A stretch of 24,762 nucleotides of DNA from a virus, in the IMG/VR virus record IMGVR_UViG_3300005528_000186, positions 1-24,762 of that record. One strand, written 5' to 3'. Under the pieces are notes generated by a model. The model ran no database searches. It was not told the DNA's origin and saw nothing but the letters and a program-made list of their open reading frames with translations. Positions within the stretch are counted from its first letter, which is position 1; each line of letters opens with the position of its first letter. Below are positions 12,987 to 22,388 of the stretch, one piece after another. The position numbers and the translations under genes were made by a program.

Positions 12987-13973
12987 TTATGCTGTCTTGA
13001 AAGATACTACGTGCTGAGGGAAGAACACGCCAGTTGTAAACTTCATGCGAACACGTGCGTACAACTTATCGTCCTTCTTCTCATACCAAGCCATCCAATC
13101 GTTAGCATCTGTAATTTGGTCAGTTGCGATGATAAGGTTAGACTTGTAGAAAGTGAAAATACGGTTTTTGAACAATGCAGGCATTCCGCTCAACTCGTCG
13201 TTGTCAGAGTTCAATCCTGGTACCGCTTGGATAACCATGTTAGTACCTGGCAATGTTACACGACGTGCAGCGATGTCAGCAGTTGATGCAGAGTAGTGGA
13301 AATAGTTTTCGTTCTTGATCTTGATGATCAATTTGTCGAAAGTATCGTCACCGCATACTGTGATCAAATCTTCCTTACGCTTCATAGCAGCAGGAACAGC
13401 TAACCAGTGGTTGTCGAAAATGGTAACTACGTTAGAAACTGTGATTGAAGTTTCGCTTGTAGTGTTAGAGTTAACGTAACCACCAAGAGTTTCGATAGTC
13501 TGAATGAAACCGTTGAAGTGCTTTAAGTTACGAGTACCTGCACCCTGTGTCTTGGATGACTGCCAGTAAGCAGATTCCAAATCTTTCGCGATTTGCTCCG
13601 CTGTACGTGCCATGATAGTAGATACTAATTCAGGTGCAGAGTTCTCGTCCAATTTAGCACCTGCGCGTAAGTAACGACGAAGTGACTTCGCGTCCAAATC
13701 TTTGAAACACCAATCTAATTCAACTTTCATTGAATCAACTGTCAAAGTGATCTGATCGAAGTTTCCAGAGTCACCAGATGGGTTTACAGTAGCGCATGAG
13801 CTGTCTGCTTGAAAATAAGGATCAACATCAAAATAAGTCAGACGCTCTGAATACTTGATGCCTTCTACAACTGTTACCAATGGTACAGTCACAGGTGAAT
13901 AAATCGCAATCGAACGTAAGTCGGCTGCTTCGTCGGTGACGTGGTTCGTCATCCCTGTTAAATCAAATGCCAT
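12987..13973 (-). CDS. Major capsid protein (HK97-fold type)
   Basis: A 328-residue protein with the size and pattern of an HK97-fold capsid subunit. N-terminal residues 1-35 (MAFDLTGMTNHVTDEAADL...) are followed by a beta/E-loop-like region (YSERLTYFDVDPYFQADSSC), the long helix region (KSLRRYLRAGAKLDENSAPELVSTIMARTAEQIAKDLESAYW) and a C-terminal strand set ending RMKFTTGVFFPQHVVSFKTA. It lies after the protease and scaffold genes, the usual capsid order. Its leader is a long A-rich tract (AAAAACATAAAAAA) next to the ATG, as in strongly translated Bacteroidota genes. A 14-base-pair hairpin follows the stop. Confidence 0.85.
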   Translation of the reverse strand: MAFDLTGMTNHVTDEAADLRSIAIYSPVTVPLVTVVEGIKYSERLTYFDVDPYFQADSSCATVNPSGDSGNFDQITLTVDSMKVELDWCFKDLDAKSLRRYLRAGAKLDENSAPELVSTIMARTAEQIAKDLESAYWQSSKTQGAGTRNLKHFNGFIQTIETLGGYVNSNTTSETSITVSNVVTIFDNHWLAVPAAMKRKEDLITVCGDDTFDKLIIKIKNENYFHYSASTADIAARRVTLPGTNMVIQAVPGLNSDNDELSGMPALFKNRIFTFYKSNLIIATDQITDANDWMAWYEKKDDKLYARVRMKFTTGVFFPQHVVSFKTA

Positions 13974-13998
13974 TTTTTTATGTTTTTATTAGTGAATA

Positions 13999-14658
13999 TT
14001 AACGCTTAAAAATTCGTGCGCGGATTTCCTCGATTGACGGCTTTGCCTTCTCTTCAACGCGGAAATTTTGCTCTTTTTTAGTTTCTACTTGTGGTGCGTC
14101 GCCCAAATCCTCAATAGCCTTAGCAACTGATTCGTTGAACGCTAACATCTGTGTGCGGAACTTAGACAACTCATCGTTCTGCTTGGTCAAGTTAGCTACC
14201 ACTTCGCTTAATGCTGTGATATTATCTTTTAACGCCTTTACCTCGTCTTCGGTGAAACGTTGAACTTTCTCCACTCGTTCGATAACCTCTTTCGGTGTTG
14301 TTTGTGAAGTTTCTTCGCTCATTCCTTCTGGTGCGACTGGCGCAACAACTTCTTCGTTGTTTGGCTCTTGCATTTCAGGTGCTTCAATCTCTGTGATAAA
14401 ACCATCAACGATTGTGATAACAGTTCCGTCCTCCAAAGTGTACTCACCTGATGCTGCAGGTACTAATCCTTCGGGAGTTTCTACGTTTACAGGTGTTCCG
14501 ATCATTGGTTCACCTTCCCAAACCAAAACAGAACCGTCAGGCAATACAGCCTTACCAAATGCTTGTTCGTTGGTGTTTACTTGTTCGTCTTTGAACACTG
14601 CAAATGCAGACTTCATTTGTTCCGCGAACTTTTTGATAGTATCTTGATTGATTGCCAT
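13999..14658 (-). CDS. Capsid scaffolding protein
   Basis: A 219-residue acidic protein between the prohead protease and the capsid gene, the standard scaffold position. Residues about 45-90 form a beta domain (PDGSVLVWEGEPMIGTPVNVETPEG...), followed by an acidic Pro/Glu linker and a coiled-coil helix (about 125-175, EVIERVEKVQRFTEDEVKALKDNITALSEVVANLTKQNDELSKF). The end is short and basic (IRARIFKR), like scaffolds that bind the capsid inner face. The protease upstream probably degrades it during maturation. The leader GTAATTTTA lies five bases before the ATG. Confidence 0.75.
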   Translation of the reverse strand: MAINQDTIKKFAEQMKSAFAVFKDEQVNTNEQAFGKAVLPDGSVLVWEGEPMIGTPVNVETPEGLVPAASGEYTLEDGTVITIVDGFITEIEAPEMQEPNNEEVVAPVAPEGMSEETSQTTPKEVIERVEKVQRFTEDEVKALKDNITALSEVVANLTKQNDELSKFRTQMLAFNESVAKAIEDLGDAPQVETKKEQNFRVEEKAKPSIEEIRARIFKR

Positions 14659-14668
14659 GTTATTAAAA

Positions 14669-15286
14669 TTACGGTTTAGTAAATTCGTTTAGAAAGTTGT
14701 CTATAATCGTGTCCATTGACGCTACAAGTTCGTCGTGTGGGTTAGGTTCGTCTGCCATAAAATCAAATCCGAATAATCCCTCAACGCTAAATCCTTTGTA
14801 CTCACCATTGGTTATCTTGTCGCGTATTTCAGGTGATTCCACGTAGTAAGATAAAATCCAACTACCGTCCTCGACATCTTTGAATGCCTGTGGTGCGTTA
14901 ACACCGCGCTCTTTATCAACGATCATAGATTCCACCATGTACACACCGTTGGCAATATCTTCCGCGTCATGCATCTTGTTAACCGCGTTAAATCGTTGCT
15001 GCTTTGCCCACTTTTTAACGATGGTTTTAATGGTCTCTTTTGAAACCTTAACAAAATATTCGCCTTTGCTGTCATTGCGGTAAATTGGAAAGTCCGCTCT
15101 CATTGCAACGCCTGTAACGATCCATTCTTTGTCGTTAACAAAGTACATCGGCTTCGCTTCGTCAAATACTACAAAGTCAACCTCTACCGCAGGTGCATCC
15201 ACTAACGCATTCATTGACACGCCAGTATTGTCGTTCATGTCAACTGTCATTTCGTAGATAGGGAGCTTTTTCTTTTTCTTCGCCAT
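14669..15286 (-). CDS. Prohead maturation protease (XkdF / S78-type)
   Basis: A 205-residue protein matching XkdF-like phage serine proteases. The stretch NKMHDAED with His106, VESMIVDKERGVNAPQAF, GSWILSYYVESPEIRDKI and GEYKGFSVEG with Ser167 are the recognisable parts; His106 and Ser167 would be the catalytic pair. It should cleave scaffold and perhaps capsid N-termini during head maturation. It lies directly before the scaffold and capsid genes. The leader GTAATTTTA is five bases before its ATG. Confidence 0.8.
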   Translation of the reverse strand: MAKKKKKLPIYEMTVDMNDNTGVSMNALVDAPAVEVDFVVFDEAKPMYFVNDKEWIVTGVAMRADFPIYRNDSKGEYFVKVSKETIKTIVKKWAKQQRFNAVNKMHDAEDIANGVYMVESMIVDKERGVNAPQAFKDVEDGSWILSYYVESPEIRDKITNGEYKGFSVEGLFGFDFMADEPNPHDELVASMDTIIDNFLNEFTKP

Positions 15287-15315
15287 GTTGATAAAATTAC
15301 AAATGTGTTGTTCGT

Positions 15316-16956
15316 TTAGAATCGTGCAAGGTTCTCGACTACTTGCACGTTATTGTTTACCTCGTTGATCTCCGTAACCGCCACGTATGCCGTTGGTTGG
15401 TTGTTTTGTTGATTGATCACGTTGCCTTGCTGATCTAATAGCGTGGACGGTTGTGCCGCGCTGTTGATGTTTGGTTGATCGTTGATCTGTGCTAATCCCA
15501 TACCGCCACCCATGCCACCGCCACCGCCACTTGCAGATGGACTGTCAACGTTTGTCTGCATAATGTTACGAACCTGTGCGAAACCTGCAACTAATGACGC
15601 TGCCGCTGCAATATATGAAGCAGGTGCAGGTAATGTCGCTAATGCCTTTGTCGCTGACTGATATGTGTTAATTACAGCCTGTGCAATACTAAATGCCTTT
15701 TGTGCCTTTGCGTTTTTCTTTGATGCGTCCGCTAATGCTCCAAATAGTTGTGACGTTGCTGTTTGCGTTGAATCGTTAAATTTCTTATTTAGGTTTTGAG
15801 TTCTGATAACAAATCCATCCTGCAAATACTGCATCTTATCGACCAACGTCTTTTGTTGCTCCGCTATGTAATCGCTAAGGTCAAGCGTTCCCTGCTTAAT
15901 AGCTGCGACACCGTCTTGCGTTGCTTTGACTTGCGTTGCAATAATAGGTTGGAATACTTCGTGTGTCTTTTGTATTTGCTCCTGTTGCGCAACTGCTCGT
16001 TCTTTGTATTGCTCTTTAAGAAAGTTGGTATGGTTAACTTCAATAATCTCTTGTTCTGTTATCAAGTTATCCAACTGCAAACGCGCCTGATCTACCGCAT
16101 CGACATACTCCTGCAAATTTTGTTGCCTACGTGCTGCCTGTGCCTTCTCTTGAATGGCTGCCATCTCTGATTGCCCAGTTACTTTGAGCATCATAATGTA
16201 AGCCTCGCCAATGTAATCCAATAATCCTTTCTCCGCTTCCTGTTGCTTTAACGTTGCTTCCGCTGCTGCCAATGCTGCCTTTGCGCCTTTGACTTTTTCC
16301 GCAACTTGTAGTTTTTGTTTCTCATAAATGCTTTGCTCTGAATCACCACGCGCTTGTGCTAACTTTATTTCATTGTCCAAATATGACGCACGTAACTCGA
16401 CTTGCTTTGTCGTTTGTTCGCTGACCTTTTGCAATCGACGCGCCTCCGTATTTAGTGGATTAAAGTAATTTACCACCTCCTTAATCGCAGTACCTAACGC
16501 AACAACCGCAACCGTCACAGCAATAACAGGATTAGAAGCAATAACCGCATTTAACGCTCTCCACGCTTTGCTCATGTCTTTCAAAGACTCCAAACCTTGC
16601 GTCAAAGCCATTGCTGCTTGTAGCTTCATAATCGTTTGTTGCACTTCTTCCGATTCGCCACCGAACAAAGCCATAGCACCTTGTAACCCTGCAACCGCTC
16701 CCGCTGCTTTTTGAGCAAATCCTACTACAGCCTGAAACCCATCAGGGTGCATTGCTGCCATAGCTTCGTTAGCATCCTGAACGCGATCTTTTAACTCCGC
16801 TGCCGCAGCCGCTAACTGATGGAACTCCTGACTGTCCTCCGCAACGCCCAACATTTGGTTACGGATAGCCTTTAATGAATCGCGTACCTCTTTTACAGAT
16901 TTCGCAGCCTCTGCCGATTCTATGGTTAGTTTAATTACTTCTTCTCTTGATGCCAT
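15316..16956 (-). CDS. Tape measure protein
   Basis: A 546-residue protein of long Ala/Gln-rich helices with coiled coils (residues about 5-65 and 175-340), a hydrophobic segment near 125-165 (SNPVIAVTVAVVALGTAIKEVVNYF) and a second Ala-rich hydrophobic region (KAFSIAQAVINTYQSATKALATLPAPASYIAAAASLVAGFAQV). This is typical of tape measures, which set tail length and later leave through the tube. By the usual ruler of about 0.15 nm per residue it predicts a tail of roughly 80 nm. A Gly-rich stretch follows near residue 475. Confidence 0.85.
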   Translation of the reverse strand: MASREEVIKLTIESAEAAKSVKEVRDSLKAIRNQMLGVAEDSQEFHQLAAAAAELKDRVQDANEAMAAMHPDGFQAVVGFAQKAAGAVAGLQGAMALFGGESEEVQQTIMKLQAAMALTQGLESLKDMSKAWRALNAVIASNPVIAVTVAVVALGTAIKEVVNYFNPLNTEARRLQKVSEQTTKQVELRASYLDNEIKLAQARGDSEQSIYEKQKLQVAEKVKGAKAALAAAEATLKQQEAEKGLLDYIGEAYIMMLKVTGQSEMAAIQEKAQAARRQQNLQEYVDAVDQARLQLDNLITEQEIIEVNHTNFLKEQYKERAVAQQEQIQKTHEVFQPIIATQVKATQDGVAAIKQGTLDLSDYIAEQQKTLVDKMQYLQDGFVIRTQNLNKKFNDSTQTATSQLFGALADASKKNAKAQKAFSIAQAVINTYQSATKALATLPAPASYIAAAASLVAGFAQVRNIMQTNVDSPSASGGGGGMGGGMGLAQINDQPNINSAAQPSTLLDQQGNVINQQNNQPTAYVAVTEINEVNNNVQVVENLARF

Positions 16957-16957
16957 G

Positions 16958-17620
16958 TTATGCTATTTTTTCTACGATTAAGGTAAAACCTGCCATGCAC
17001 GTTGTCACGGCTGTTGTTTCTGATCGGAACATTAATTGCGCTGTCCCTGCGTCCGCATTAGTTCTTATCGTGCCATCTAAGATCACAGGATAGGTTGATG
17101 TTGCAGGCATACCCGATGAAACACCAACCGATGCGTTATCCGCTATAGAATGACCACCCGACAATGTTCCCGTGTTTGCTAATTGATGATAAAATGAAAC
17201 ATCAATACGTGTCACAGCGGTGCTAACGTCAAATTGGAATCCGCATCCAGTAGTTGCAGCCGTTGGCTTTACTCGACCTATTGCTTTTATTAAGTATGTG
17301 GAATCAGCATCGTAATCGAAGACTAAATCTGTTAATGTTACAGGTGTTGTGTTTGCTGCTGTTGCAACATCATTAGTTAACGAACCAACAAAGTGATAAA
17401 CGCTCGACAATTTGCTGTCAAGTATTTGCTGTAAATCCGTAACATCTGATATTTCGTGTGTGTGCGCTGATGGCGTAAATGTTGACGGCTTTGTGCTAAC
17501 ATTTGCCCATTCCACCGCGTTTGCGGATGCTGCCACGTCAACAATACCGTTATCGTTTGTATCGTAAACGGATTTAAGCATATCACCGCTACCGCCACCC
17601 GTATTTGGTCTGTAACTCAT
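16958..17620 (-). CDS. Minor tail / fibre-tip protein
   Basis: A 220-residue protein. The N-terminus (GGGSGDMLKSVYDTNDNGIVDVA, then VSTKPSTFTPSAHTHEISDVTDLQQILDSKL) is a well-known phage fibre motif, with 'H-H-ISDVT-LQ--LD-KL' forming a trimerising shaft. The segment DTNDNGIVD resembles a calcium-binding EF-hand-type loop. Residues about 75-220 form a beta-rich C-terminal domain. It overlaps the hub gene by ATGA and lies one base from the tape measure start. It probably decorates the tail tip. Confidence 0.7.
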   Translation of the reverse strand: MSYRPNTGGGSGDMLKSVYDTNDNGIVDVAASANAVEWANVSTKPSTFTPSAHTHEISDVTDLQQILDSKLSSVYHFVGSLTNDVATAANTTPVTLTDLVFDYDADSTYLIKAIGRVKPTAATTGCGFQFDVSTAVTRIDVSFYHQLANTGTLSGGHSIADNASVGVSSGMPATSTYPVILDGTIRTNADAGTAQLMFRSETTAVTTCMAGFTLIVEKIA

Positions 17621-20328
17621 ATTAAATAAAATTGTGTTCCGTTATACAAAATTGTTACGCTTTCATATTGCACGGTCATCGTGTAAGTCGCTGCACCGTC
17701 AATGTTTACACCTCCACCTGAAATTGTAACCGTATGCGCCCCTGATGTAATGTCTTTTATGTCAATAACAGTTCCCGATGCGTAATCAGATGGTGATAGC
17801 GTGATAGTAAATGTACCGTTTGCCAAATAATAACCCGACTGCGTAAGTGTTGTGTTAGCAGTTAAAGTAGTTGTGCCAGTGCCTTGCTGTCTTACGTTGT
17901 TAATGTACACCACATCGCTTTCCTCTATTACAAGGTTTGACGAATTGATTACAGTAACATTCTGTAATGTAGGTAAGACAATGATATCGCTACTATCCTG
18001 AATCGTTATGTTCGACGTTCCACTACCAACTCGGTTACCACTACCCGATACTGTTGTGCCTGTGCTATCCTCCGCTATGTAGTTATCACGTCCCACGTTT
18101 ACCACGTTAGTGACTACCGCCGTTGATCCTGTGCTTCCCCAGTTAAATGACGGAGCAGGTAAACCACCCAATGTTCCACCGTATGTAAAATCAAGGTTCT
18201 TATTTGTTGCAGGTGTGAACGGAATGCCCGTAGCTAATCGCAGCAATTCAACCTTTGTAGACTTGATCTGATTCGTAGAATAGTCCACGATCTTATGCAG
18301 CCTGTAATTGTGACCGTCAATGTGAATAACACGTCTAAACGATAGGTTCAAAATATCCAACGGTGTTAATAGCAGGTGAATGCTTACCAATTTACTATTC
18401 GCGTTGGTGATCTCATTCATGTACGAATAATGGTAGTTGTTGTAAACGTTGTTATCCGTGTATTGCGTAATACCACGTGGATTCACGTAGAATATTTCAC
18501 GCGGAACACCAATGTTCACATCTAAGGTTGGCGTGTATGGATCGTCGACGTGTCCCATGTACGGGTAAATCGTTTCTGTAAAGTTACCCGATACGGTTTG
18601 ATAAGTCCATGCCGTGTTAGTCGTTAACGCTCCACCCCAATAAAGGATGCGCGGTTTTGTCTTCATCGGTGAACGGTTACCGTTGTTTTGCACCTGATAG
18701 ATGTGTGGAATAATTCTATCGTGCGACGAGTTGCTCAATATCGGACACGGAGCAAATCCTGTCTCAATTACTTTAACGGATTTGATAAAGTCGTTAGTAA
18801 CGTCTAATGTATATTCGCCAAATGTCTTATTCCAACGCTCACGGTAAAACTTATTCCAGTAATCGTTATCGTCGCTATCCTTTACCACGTAGCGAATAGC
18901 ATCAAGTAGTCCCATCGGTGTAATTGTAACGGCTTTACTCACGTCAACTTTATCCGTCCAGTCTTCGCTTGTTACGCTACCGAAAAAGTCATCAGGCGGA
19001 TCGATGTATAGCAGTTTTTCGTTAGTGCGGTCAGGTTCAACCATCAGGTTAAATCGCGATATCACCCATTTCAAAAAGTCCGCCTGTCGTATGTCGATAG
19101 GTAGCACCGCGTTCATGTCAATCGTACTGCCTTCAACTACCACGGGATTATTTCGTGTATTAAACACTTGAACGCCACTACCTGCGTATGTTCTAAATGA
19201 ATTTAAGTTAGACGTAACAACGACGCCGAACATTCTGAACGTAATTTGATCACCTGTTTGTAGCAATAATGATGGCGTTGTAAATGTGACGTTATAAGTC
19301 AACGTAGCCCATGATGCTATTGAACCAAAATAAATATTACCAGTATTTGTAGTTGATCCGATCGATATGTTGTTCTTATAAATTACCCAATATACATTTC
19401 CTGTCCAGTTGGTAATTGTAGATGCTGTTATATTGATAAAACCAACATCGCCTGTAATTATAAACTCATGCCACCCTGATTCAGCAGCCGTGAACGTATA
19501 AGTAACAGTGTCGTATTGACTTGATGGATCTGATACTTCTAAATCAAATGGGAAATCTTGTGCAGCTAAGTTACCACTTACAAACGCTGAACTTCTTGCT
19601 TTGAACAAACTATTTGCCACACCGCTTGATGACAGCGTTAACTTATCACCACAATACGGAACAAACAACTTCTTAAAGTATGACGAATCCAAAAACGTGC
19701 TATCCCACGTATAGCCTACACCGGTAACAATCTTCTCAACTAATGACCGTAAACTAATAGCAGGAAAAAAGTCTTTAACATCCCACGTAGCCTCTGACGT
19801 AATGCCATAGTTTATCATCGGATAAACATAGTTACCGTCATCACTATCAACATTCGACCACGTTGCACGTTGGTTAGTGCGATCATACGTGTGATTGTCG
19901 GAACTGTAGTCCAAGTCCGTCAACTTCTTATCTGCTAAGTCCGTAAAGATGTTTGTTAACGTTCCATACAACTCAACATTATAAAACATCTTACCTAATT
20001 GCTGCTGATCACGGTCAATAGATCGTAAACGCATATAACCACGTAACTGCTCAACGCCATCGGTGTACAACACAAATGGCACTTTCAGATTCGGATTAAA
20101 GTCAGGCGTAAAGTTGATTATGCCACTAGTTTGTGTGTTATATCCAATCTCAAAGACAGCATCAAGTACCTCACTTAATACTTTGTCCTTGTATAGCTTT
20201 ACGGTACGACTGAACGCACCGTTACGCTTGTCAGGATCGCGGATGTCAGCAATAGCGAAGTTCAAAGACGCACCTACCGCCTGTGATAAATTGACAAGCG
20301 TACCATTTATAAATAGTTCATCCCTCAT
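17617..20328 (-). CDS. Tail hub / tail-associated protein (Tal-like)
   Basis: A 903-residue protein. The N-terminal part (IADIRDPDKRNGAFSRTVKLY..., FNPNLKVPFVLYTDGVEQLRGYMRL..., LADKKLTDLDYSSDNHTYDR) has the layout of the baseplate hub protein common in Bacteroidota siphophages: gp27-like rings that close the tube. The C-terminal part (about 760-903) is a Gly/Thr-rich beta region with NITIQDSSDII, LQNVTVINSSNLVI and TLTANTTLTQSGYYL, resembling fibre-type repeats and possibly touching the cell surface. It is joined by ATGA overlaps at both ends. No peptidoglycan-cutting domain was seen. Confidence 0.7.
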   Translation of the reverse strand: MRDELFINGTLVNLSQAVGASLNFAIADIRDPDKRNGAFSRTVKLYKDKVLSEVLDAVFEIGYNTQTSGIINFTPDFNPNLKVPFVLYTDGVEQLRGYMRLRSIDRDQQQLGKMFYNVELYGTLTNIFTDLADKKLTDLDYSSDNHTYDRTNQRATWSNVDSDDGNYVYPMINYGITSEATWDVKDFFPAISLRSLVEKIVTGVGYTWDSTFLDSSYFKKLFVPYCGDKLTLSSSGVANSLFKARSSAFVSGNLAAQDFPFDLEVSDPSSQYDTVTYTFTAAESGWHEFIITGDVGFINITASTITNWTGNVYWVIYKNNISIGSTTNTGNIYFGSIASWATLTYNVTFTTPSLLLQTGDQITFRMFGVVVTSNLNSFRTYAGSGVQVFNTRNNPVVVEGSTIDMNAVLPIDIRQADFLKWVISRFNLMVEPDRTNEKLLYIDPPDDFFGSVTSEDWTDKVDVSKAVTITPMGLLDAIRYVVKDSDDNDYWNKFYRERWNKTFGEYTLDVTNDFIKSVKVIETGFAPCPILSNSSHDRIIPHIYQVQNNGNRSPMKTKPRILYWGGALTTNTAWTYQTVSGNFTETIYPYMGHVDDPYTPTLDVNIGVPREIFYVNPRGITQYTDNNVYNNYHYSYMNEITNANSKLVSIHLLLTPLDILNLSFRRVIHIDGHNYRLHKIVDYSTNQIKSTKVELLRLATGIPFTPATNKNLDFTYGGTLGGLPAPSFNWGSTGSTAVVTNVVNVGRDNYIAEDSTGTTVSGSGNRVGSGTSNITIQDSSDIIVLPTLQNVTVINSSNLVIEESDVVYINNVRQQGTGTTTLTANTTLTQSGYYLANGTFTITLSPSDYASGTVIDIKDITSGAHTVTISGGGVNIDGAATYTMTVQYESVTILYNGTQFYLI

Positions 20329-21542
20329 CCCTGTTGACGTTTGCGTTTGTTGGCTAATCTGAACGATGTCTTAAACTCCCACAGCATATCCCATACTTTG
20401 TATCTGATAGTGTGGTAATTGCTATCAACTACGATCACAGGTCGCAAATACTGACCATTGTGCCAGTAAACTTCGGGACTTTCGAATAGTTCCTTTAACC
20501 AGTTTATTGTAACCTCGCTACCTATCATCTCGGACGTGCAATTTATAGTGTCAGTCGCTGATGTGTAAACCTGTCGCTGCCCTCTATTAATTACGTCCTG
20601 ATTCCAACTGTTACCTGACAGATAACCGTTATTTTTCTCAACAAATTCCCGCTCCACAGTTGACGTAATGTCTCGACGGTATTTGTAGCCGTACATATCA
20701 AATCCGCCTAACTCATTAAGGAATACTATTTCAACAGGATTTTGACCACGTGCCGTGCAATCGCGCTCAAAGTAATACGATGTGCTTGGGTTGTTATTAG
20801 CGTAATTTGTTAGTGCAACTTCATATCTGTTAACCGTATTATCTATTACAGGCTGCGAACCACTTGCTAAGGTAGCGTTATTCAAATCCTCTACACCGAT
20901 ACCAACACGCAACAATTTATCCTGCGTAATACTTGCAGATGCTTGGTAAGGGTTTTCAACAAGAAAAGTACCTAACGTGTTACCTGCTGAATCGTAGGTT
21001 GTACACTTCAAATAATACGCACTACCTGACACATCGTTGATAAAGTACAACCATCTTTGTTCAGAATCAGAAACGAACTTTTGCGTTTCAGGCTGTTGTG
21101 TGAGTAACACACCGCCTAATCCAAGCGTGTAGTTCTGATAGTTGTATGTCTCCAATACCACAGGATCAAGGGACGCGTTCCATGCGTACTTCGTGCCTGT
21201 ATCTTGCAGGTTAGGATAAACAACGGGGTTAGTTCCGTATTGCTCACCAAAACGAACTATGTATGCCTTATAGCTATTTGTGCAACGCTGAAAGCCGTAT
21301 ACCGTATGATCGATGTCGTGGCTGATGTGAGCCTGTATGACGTTGCTAATGTCAAATGTGCCATAGCCTGTAATTACATTGGAATCACAAGTAAGACGTG
21401 TATAACCTGCCACGCCTGACACGTAAATGTCCGCAACGTAGCGGAAATTAGGTTGTGCCGTGTTGGTAGAACCTACCACAAAGCGCATCTCGTTGTACAC
21501 GGGTGTCCACTCTTGTGGCTCGTGTGTGATATTAATTGCCAT
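20325..21542 (-). CDS. Tail tip protein, distal-tail (Dit)-like
   Basis: A 405-residue, strand-rich protein just before the hub gene, the usual place of the distal tail protein that links tube and hub. The segment EIVFLNELGGFDMYGYKYRRDITSTVEREFVEKNNGY resembles the conserved core of distal tail proteins in related phages ('W-N-LGG-D'). Its C-terminus is basic (SFRLANKRKRQQG). It starts by TAATG overlap with the gp10-like gene. The Dit assignment is from position and one motif. Confidence 0.55.
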   Translation of the reverse strand: MAINITHEPQEWTPVYNEMRFVVGSTNTAQPNFRYVADIYVSGVAGYTRLTCDSNVITGYGTFDISNVIQAHISHDIDHTVYGFQRCTNSYKAYIVRFGEQYGTNPVVYPNLQDTGTKYAWNASLDPVVLETYNYQNYTLGLGGVLLTQQPETQKFVSDSEQRWLYFINDVSGSAYYLKCTTYDSAGNTLGTFLVENPYQASASITQDKLLRVGIGVEDLNNATLASGSQPVIDNTVNRYEVALTNYANNNPSTSYYFERDCTARGQNPVEIVFLNELGGFDMYGYKYRRDITSTVEREFVEKNNGYLSGNSWNQDVINRGQRQVYTSATDTINCTSEMIGSEVTINWLKELFESPEVYWHNGQYLRPVIVVDSNYHTIRYKVWDMLWEFKTSFRLANKRKRQQG

Positions 21543-22081
21543 TATTCCTCTAATATTTCTGCCACAAAGACTTCACCTGACTTTGTTAGCAGCGTTTGTA
21601 ATAACTCATTGATTGCGTCTTCATTCCAGACTTCTGAAAAGAATCCTTTGCCCTTTGCCACAAATCCTTCCTTGTGAATCTTTGACGATATAGCGTAAGA
21701 CAGGCTATCACGCCATTGCAGCGTGTTTTTGAATGTACGTGTGAATGATTTGCCCGTTTTTTTATCGGTCATTACCTGCTTTAGCTGTGGAGCGATACCG
21801 CGTTTGGTAATCCACAGTAACAAGTTCTTTCTGACGCTTCCATTACCAGATGCCCGTGTTGGTCGACGTCCTTTGTCGATAAACTCCCAATAGTTGTTCA
21901 TTTCGATGACTATCTGATAGCCACCGTCAACGGCTGTAACCTTTGGTGTAATGGATTGCGCTAACTCGCTGTCATCATACCACGAATCCTTGCGCACCAA
22001 ATTAGCACGTATAGCGTTAACCACATTTTGCGCCCATTCGGTGATCTCATCCTGTACAAAGTCCTCATAATCGGAAGCCAT
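21542..22081 (-). CDS. HK97 gp10-like tail completion / morphogenesis protein
   Basis: A 179-residue protein with the sequence YWEFIDKGRRPTRASGNGSVRKNLLLWITKRGI (about residues 63-97), typical of gp10-family neck or tail completion proteins ('W-F-D-G---P' followed by 'W---+GI'). The first 50 residues are helical and the last 50 again helical. It carries the leader GTAATTTTA five bases before the ATG, with a 15-base identical stretch to the leader of the gene at 12327. It lies between the tail chaperone and the distal tail gene. Confidence 0.65.
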   Translation of the reverse strand: MASDYEDFVQDEITEWAQNVVNAIRANLVRKDSWYDDSELAQSITPKVTAVDGGYQIVIEMNNYWEFIDKGRRPTRASGNGSVRKNLLLWITKRGIAPQLKQVMTDKKTGKSFTRTFKNTLQWRDSLSYAISSKIHKEGFVAKGKGFFSEVWNEDAINELLQTLLTKSGEVFVAEILEE

Positions 22082-22103
22082 GTCCGTAAAATTACAAAAC
22101 GGG

Positions 22104-22388
22104 TTATCGTTTACTTTGCATCTCGTGTTTTAACCGCTCCATCCGTTCAGCGTGTTCGTCCTGAACGTCTTTGATTAACGCCAGTCGATTATACCACTCA
22201 TTCAAGGTCAACTCAAAGTATTGCTCCTCTTTGGTCAAATCACCGTTGGTCATGTTATAGATCGTGTAGGCTATTCCCCATCTGTCTCCGACGCTTTGAT
22301 GACCGCTTCCGCTTCCTGCATCAGCTTGTCGCTTAGGCTTTCCAAATAGGTTAGGACGTGAGGCTCGATGGCTTTTGATGCCGCGCAA
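22104..22388 (-). CDS. Frameshift extension of the tail assembly chaperone (gpGT-like)
   Basis: This frame has no convincing start of its own (a TTG at 22388 falls inside the T9 run) and lies -1 to the upstream chaperone gene, overlapping it by 118 bases. The second half (GDRWGIAYTIYNMTNGDLTKEEQYFELTLNEWYNRLALIKDVQ...) is a well-formed helical domain with the 'W-x-IY-x-x-x-GD-TK' style of T-domains in tail assembly chaperones. The first part is a Gly/Ser-rich linker. Slippage at the T9 run would give a fusion of about 253 residues. The domain looks real; the exact slip site is inferred. Confidence 0.65.
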   Translation of the reverse strand: MRGIKSHRASRPNLFGKPKRQADAGSGSGHQSVGDRWGIAYTIYNMTNGDLTKEEQYFELTLNEWYNRLALIKDVQDEHAERMERLKHEMQSKR

